In this document: positions 33,259 through 34,562 of the stretch, piece after piece
How positions within the stretch are numbered: position 1 is the first letter of the stretch
Layout: the number at the start of each line of letters is the position of its first letter
From: Candidatus Methanoperedens sp. BLZ2
Lineage (GTDB): Archaea; Halobacteriota; Methanosarcinia; Methanosarcinales; Methanoperedenaceae
NCBI RefSeq assembly: GCF_002487355.1
Contig: NZ_NTMG01000020.1
Coordinates: 1-34,562 of the forward strand
Direction of reading: 5' to 3'
DNA length: 34,562 nt
Made by a program: the position numbers and the translations under genes
Notes under the pieces: model-generated
The model's database searches: none
What the model was told of the DNA's origin: nothing
Seen by the model: only the letters and a program-made list of their open reading frames with translations

Positions 33259-33894
33259 TTATTTTATTTCTTTTTGGTACTCAATGTACGAAAATACAAC
33301 AGAATAAATAGCGGCTAACAATATTGGAACAAGGATAAAAAATATTGCATAGCTCTGGAACAATATTCCTCCAATGGCAATTATCCCGGCGATTTTAAAG
33401 AGCTTCCCACCTATTTTATGAGTTTTATCCCATACTTTTTCACTGCTTAAAGTCCATGGAGTTCTGATACCAATGAACCAGTTCATTCTGGCATTTTCTA
33501 TTAAAACTCCTGAATAATAAAATAAAATTGCAAAAGCCGGTGATAAGAGGGTAATCATATTGAATCTGAAACCCGCATTCCAGAATATAGTCAGAAGATA
33601 AATATAAAATAGAAATACAATTATAAGTAGAACGAAATTATCATAATATTTTCTAAATTTTTCTATGTTTGACTTATGTGGATCTATCCCGGGTATTATC
33701 ATGAAAAGCAAAAACAATCCCACTGAAATAATTGGCATCAAAAAAATTCCCCAGAATTTTGACATATAACCATTAACTTCTCCCCGGGCATTCCAGTGAG
33801 ATGCAATTTTTTCTGGCATCTCTGGAAAAACATAGATACCGATTGTGAATGAGAGTAAAACAATTCCAATGGCGATAATTTCACTTTTTCTCAT
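33259..33894 (-). CDS. SdpI-family membrane protein (DUF1648 + SdpI)
   Basis: 211 residues and about six hydrophobic segments. The N-terminal PEKIASHWNARGEVNGYMSKF is the DUF1648 motif; the C-terminal NWFIGIRTPWTLSSEKVWDKTH is the SdpI signature. In Bacillus SdpI gives immunity to a secreted peptide toxin; the role in archaea is unknown. It starts two bases after the stop of the small gene upstream and is coupled to it. Confidence 0.88.
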   Translation of the reverse strand: MRKSEIIAIGIVLLSFTIGIYVFPEMPEKIASHWNARGEVNGYMSKFWGIFLMPIISVGLFLLFMIIPGIDPHKSNIEKFRKYYDNFVLLIIVFLFYIYLLTIFWNAGFRFNMITLLSPAFAILFYYSGVLIENARMNWFIGIRTPWTLSSEKVWDKTHKIGGKLFKIAGIIAIGGILFQSYAIFFILVPILLAAIYSVVFSYIEYQKEIK

Positions 33895-33896
33895 GA

Positions 33897-34193
33897 CTAA
33901 CCCCAGATGGGGAATATCGGAATGACAATTCCGAGCCCGATACGCCTGTTAAAGTGAATTCCTACGGAGAATACGATAAACCCCATTCTACCAATTGCGA
34001 TACCAGGAGTAAAAGTAAATCCGAAAGTCTTAAAGATGCCAAAAGTCCAGCCAAGCATTAATGCCAGGTCGATACCAAATGGCGAAATAAGCCCACTACC
34101 GCCCTTTTCTTTATCTTTTCCGCCTCCAAGATCGCCTACTATCAAACCGATAGCTGGAGCAGAAAAGAAATTTGAGTCACTTTGATTATTCAT
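33897..34193 (-). CDS. Small glycine-rich hydrophobic protein coupled to sdpI
   Basis: 98 residues from ATG 34193, which has an AGGTG site before it (the GTG at 34205 overlaps that site). After an N-terminal polar stretch and GGGKDKEKGGSG there are repeated aromatic/glycine strands (LGWTFGIFKTFGFTF, GIAIGRMGFIVFSVGIHF). I do not recognise the family. It resembles a small membrane or beta-structured protein. The two-base gap to the sdpI-type gene suggests a shared function. Confidence 0.65.
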   Translation of the reverse strand: MNNQSDSNFFSAPAIGLIVGDLGGGKDKEKGGSGLISPFGIDLALMLGWTFGIFKTFGFTFTPGIAIGRMGFIVFSVGIHFNRRIGLGIVIPIFPIWG

Positions 34194-34205
34194 GATAGTA
34201 TTCAC

Positions 34206-34562
34206 CTTCTTATTTTTGTCCTCTATATCTTTATACTTCTTTTATCTTAATAAATTATGTGCAATAAAATTATTCTGGCTCTTTTTATCAGGATTAGCAG
34301 ATGAAATGTTTTTATAATATGGGGTAGAAGGGTAAAGAATACCACTTATCTGATGGATGAATCGTACCCCCTTTCATTAGCGACATAATTTCACCTAACC
34401 CTTCTGGTTCTGAATATAGGTCTTAGTGCCTATCCGAAAAATCAATAAATAGTATATTTCCGAATGAACCACAGAGAGCACAGAGAACACAGAGACGTGT
34501 TTAAAAAATCTGTCGAGTAGAACTCATAGCCCACCTTTTGTTGAGGTAATAGCCCCAAGGTT
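34206..34562. other. Right-end non-coding region
   Basis: 357 bases with no credible gene. It holds a CACAGAG-based short tandem repeat at about 34466-34496 (three 9-base units) and a G-rich segment GGGGTAGAAGGG at about 34320-34331. A TTTTATAATATGG block (34309-34321) looks like a promoter but no gene follows it in the window. Confidence 0.5.

Noticed and set aside
34466-34496. CACAGAG tandem repeat as a CRISPR or mobile element end
   Set aside because: Only three 9-base units with no flanking inverted repeat or transposase; this kind of short repeat is common in intergenic DNA.
1-34562. tRNA genes, rRNA genes and insertion sequences
   Set aside because: I looked for cloverleaf-type ends (CCA/TTCGA arms), rRNA cores and transposase motifs with terminal inverted repeats and saw none.

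Overview
The window reads as a chromosomal segment of a methane-metabolising archaeon of the Methanosarcinales type; a Methanoperedens-like (ANME-2d) genome is my best guess. The evidence is a methanogenesis-marker-2-like PurM/ThiL protein, an archaeal S-adenosylhomocysteinase-type enzyme, the small (swivel) subunit of the archaeal aconitase-X/phosphomevalonate dehydratase, an archaeal SRP (7S) RNA, TATA-type promoters placed 20-30 bases before start codons, and many small zinc-ribbon proteins. I could not run a search, so the genus is an inference.

Layout. (1) 1-7.4 kb: a secretion/effector island. It holds the C-terminus of a protein made of DRPVV pentapeptide repeats, then a PqqD-RRE/radical SAM/SPASM maturase, then two large proteins that share a nearly identical N-terminal leader of the type found on extracellular contractile injection system (eCIS) cargo. 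The first cargo protein has a body far richer in GC than its leader and ends in a PD-(D/E)XK-like nuclease signature. The second has a DUF4157 HELTH domain and a separate C-terminal toxin-like domain, and is followed by a small possible immunity gene. (2) 7.4-11.8 kb: a tightly packed metabolic operon: adenosylhomocysteinase, APH-like kinase, APS-kinase-like protein, inositol-monophosphatase-family phosphatase, aconitase-X swivel protein and a 73-residue orphan. (3) 11.9-17.9 kb: a defence/toxin-antitoxin scrapyard. It contains a DUF4935-like PIN protein, an RHH/PIN pair, a UPF0175/DUF3368 pair, a DUF433/DUF5615 pair, a probable antitoxin with a truncated toxin, and YceI and SnoaL-like genes. 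A roughly 95-base intergenic repeat recurs beside three of these modules. (4) 18-20.1 kb: a DUF1614 membrane protein with an FAD oxidoreductase. (5) 20.3-26 kb: a HEYLH metalloprotein, then an iron uptake operon (FTR1 permease, DtxR-FeoA regulator, FeoB, 45-residue zinc ribbon) with a perfect palindrome before FTR1, and a divergent nitroreductase-like gene. (6) 26-34.2 kb: methanogenesis marker 2, a chemoreceptor with a two-CW tail, SRP RNA, a winged-helix protein, a broken THEP1-type NTPase gene, a YkgJ-type protein, an OGG-type DNA glycosylase, a 55-residue zinc ribbon, a cation diffusion facilitator and an SdpI-type membrane protein with a small glycine-rich partner.

How it fits together. 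The most distinctive unit is the 5' island, where a peptide-modifying radical SAM enzyme sits in one transcription unit with two cargo proteins that carry the same leader on unrelated bodies. That arrangement suggests leader-cassette swapping onto acquired toxin bodies. The second distinctive area is the toxin-antitoxin scrapyard, where copies of one repeat, itself capable of encoding a small CPRC zinc-knuckle peptide, border modules of different families. Three small genes absent from any long-ORF list (45 and 55 residues at 20825 and 31984, a 31-residue toxin stub at 17753), the partial repeat protein at the left edge and the SRP RNA were found by direct reading.
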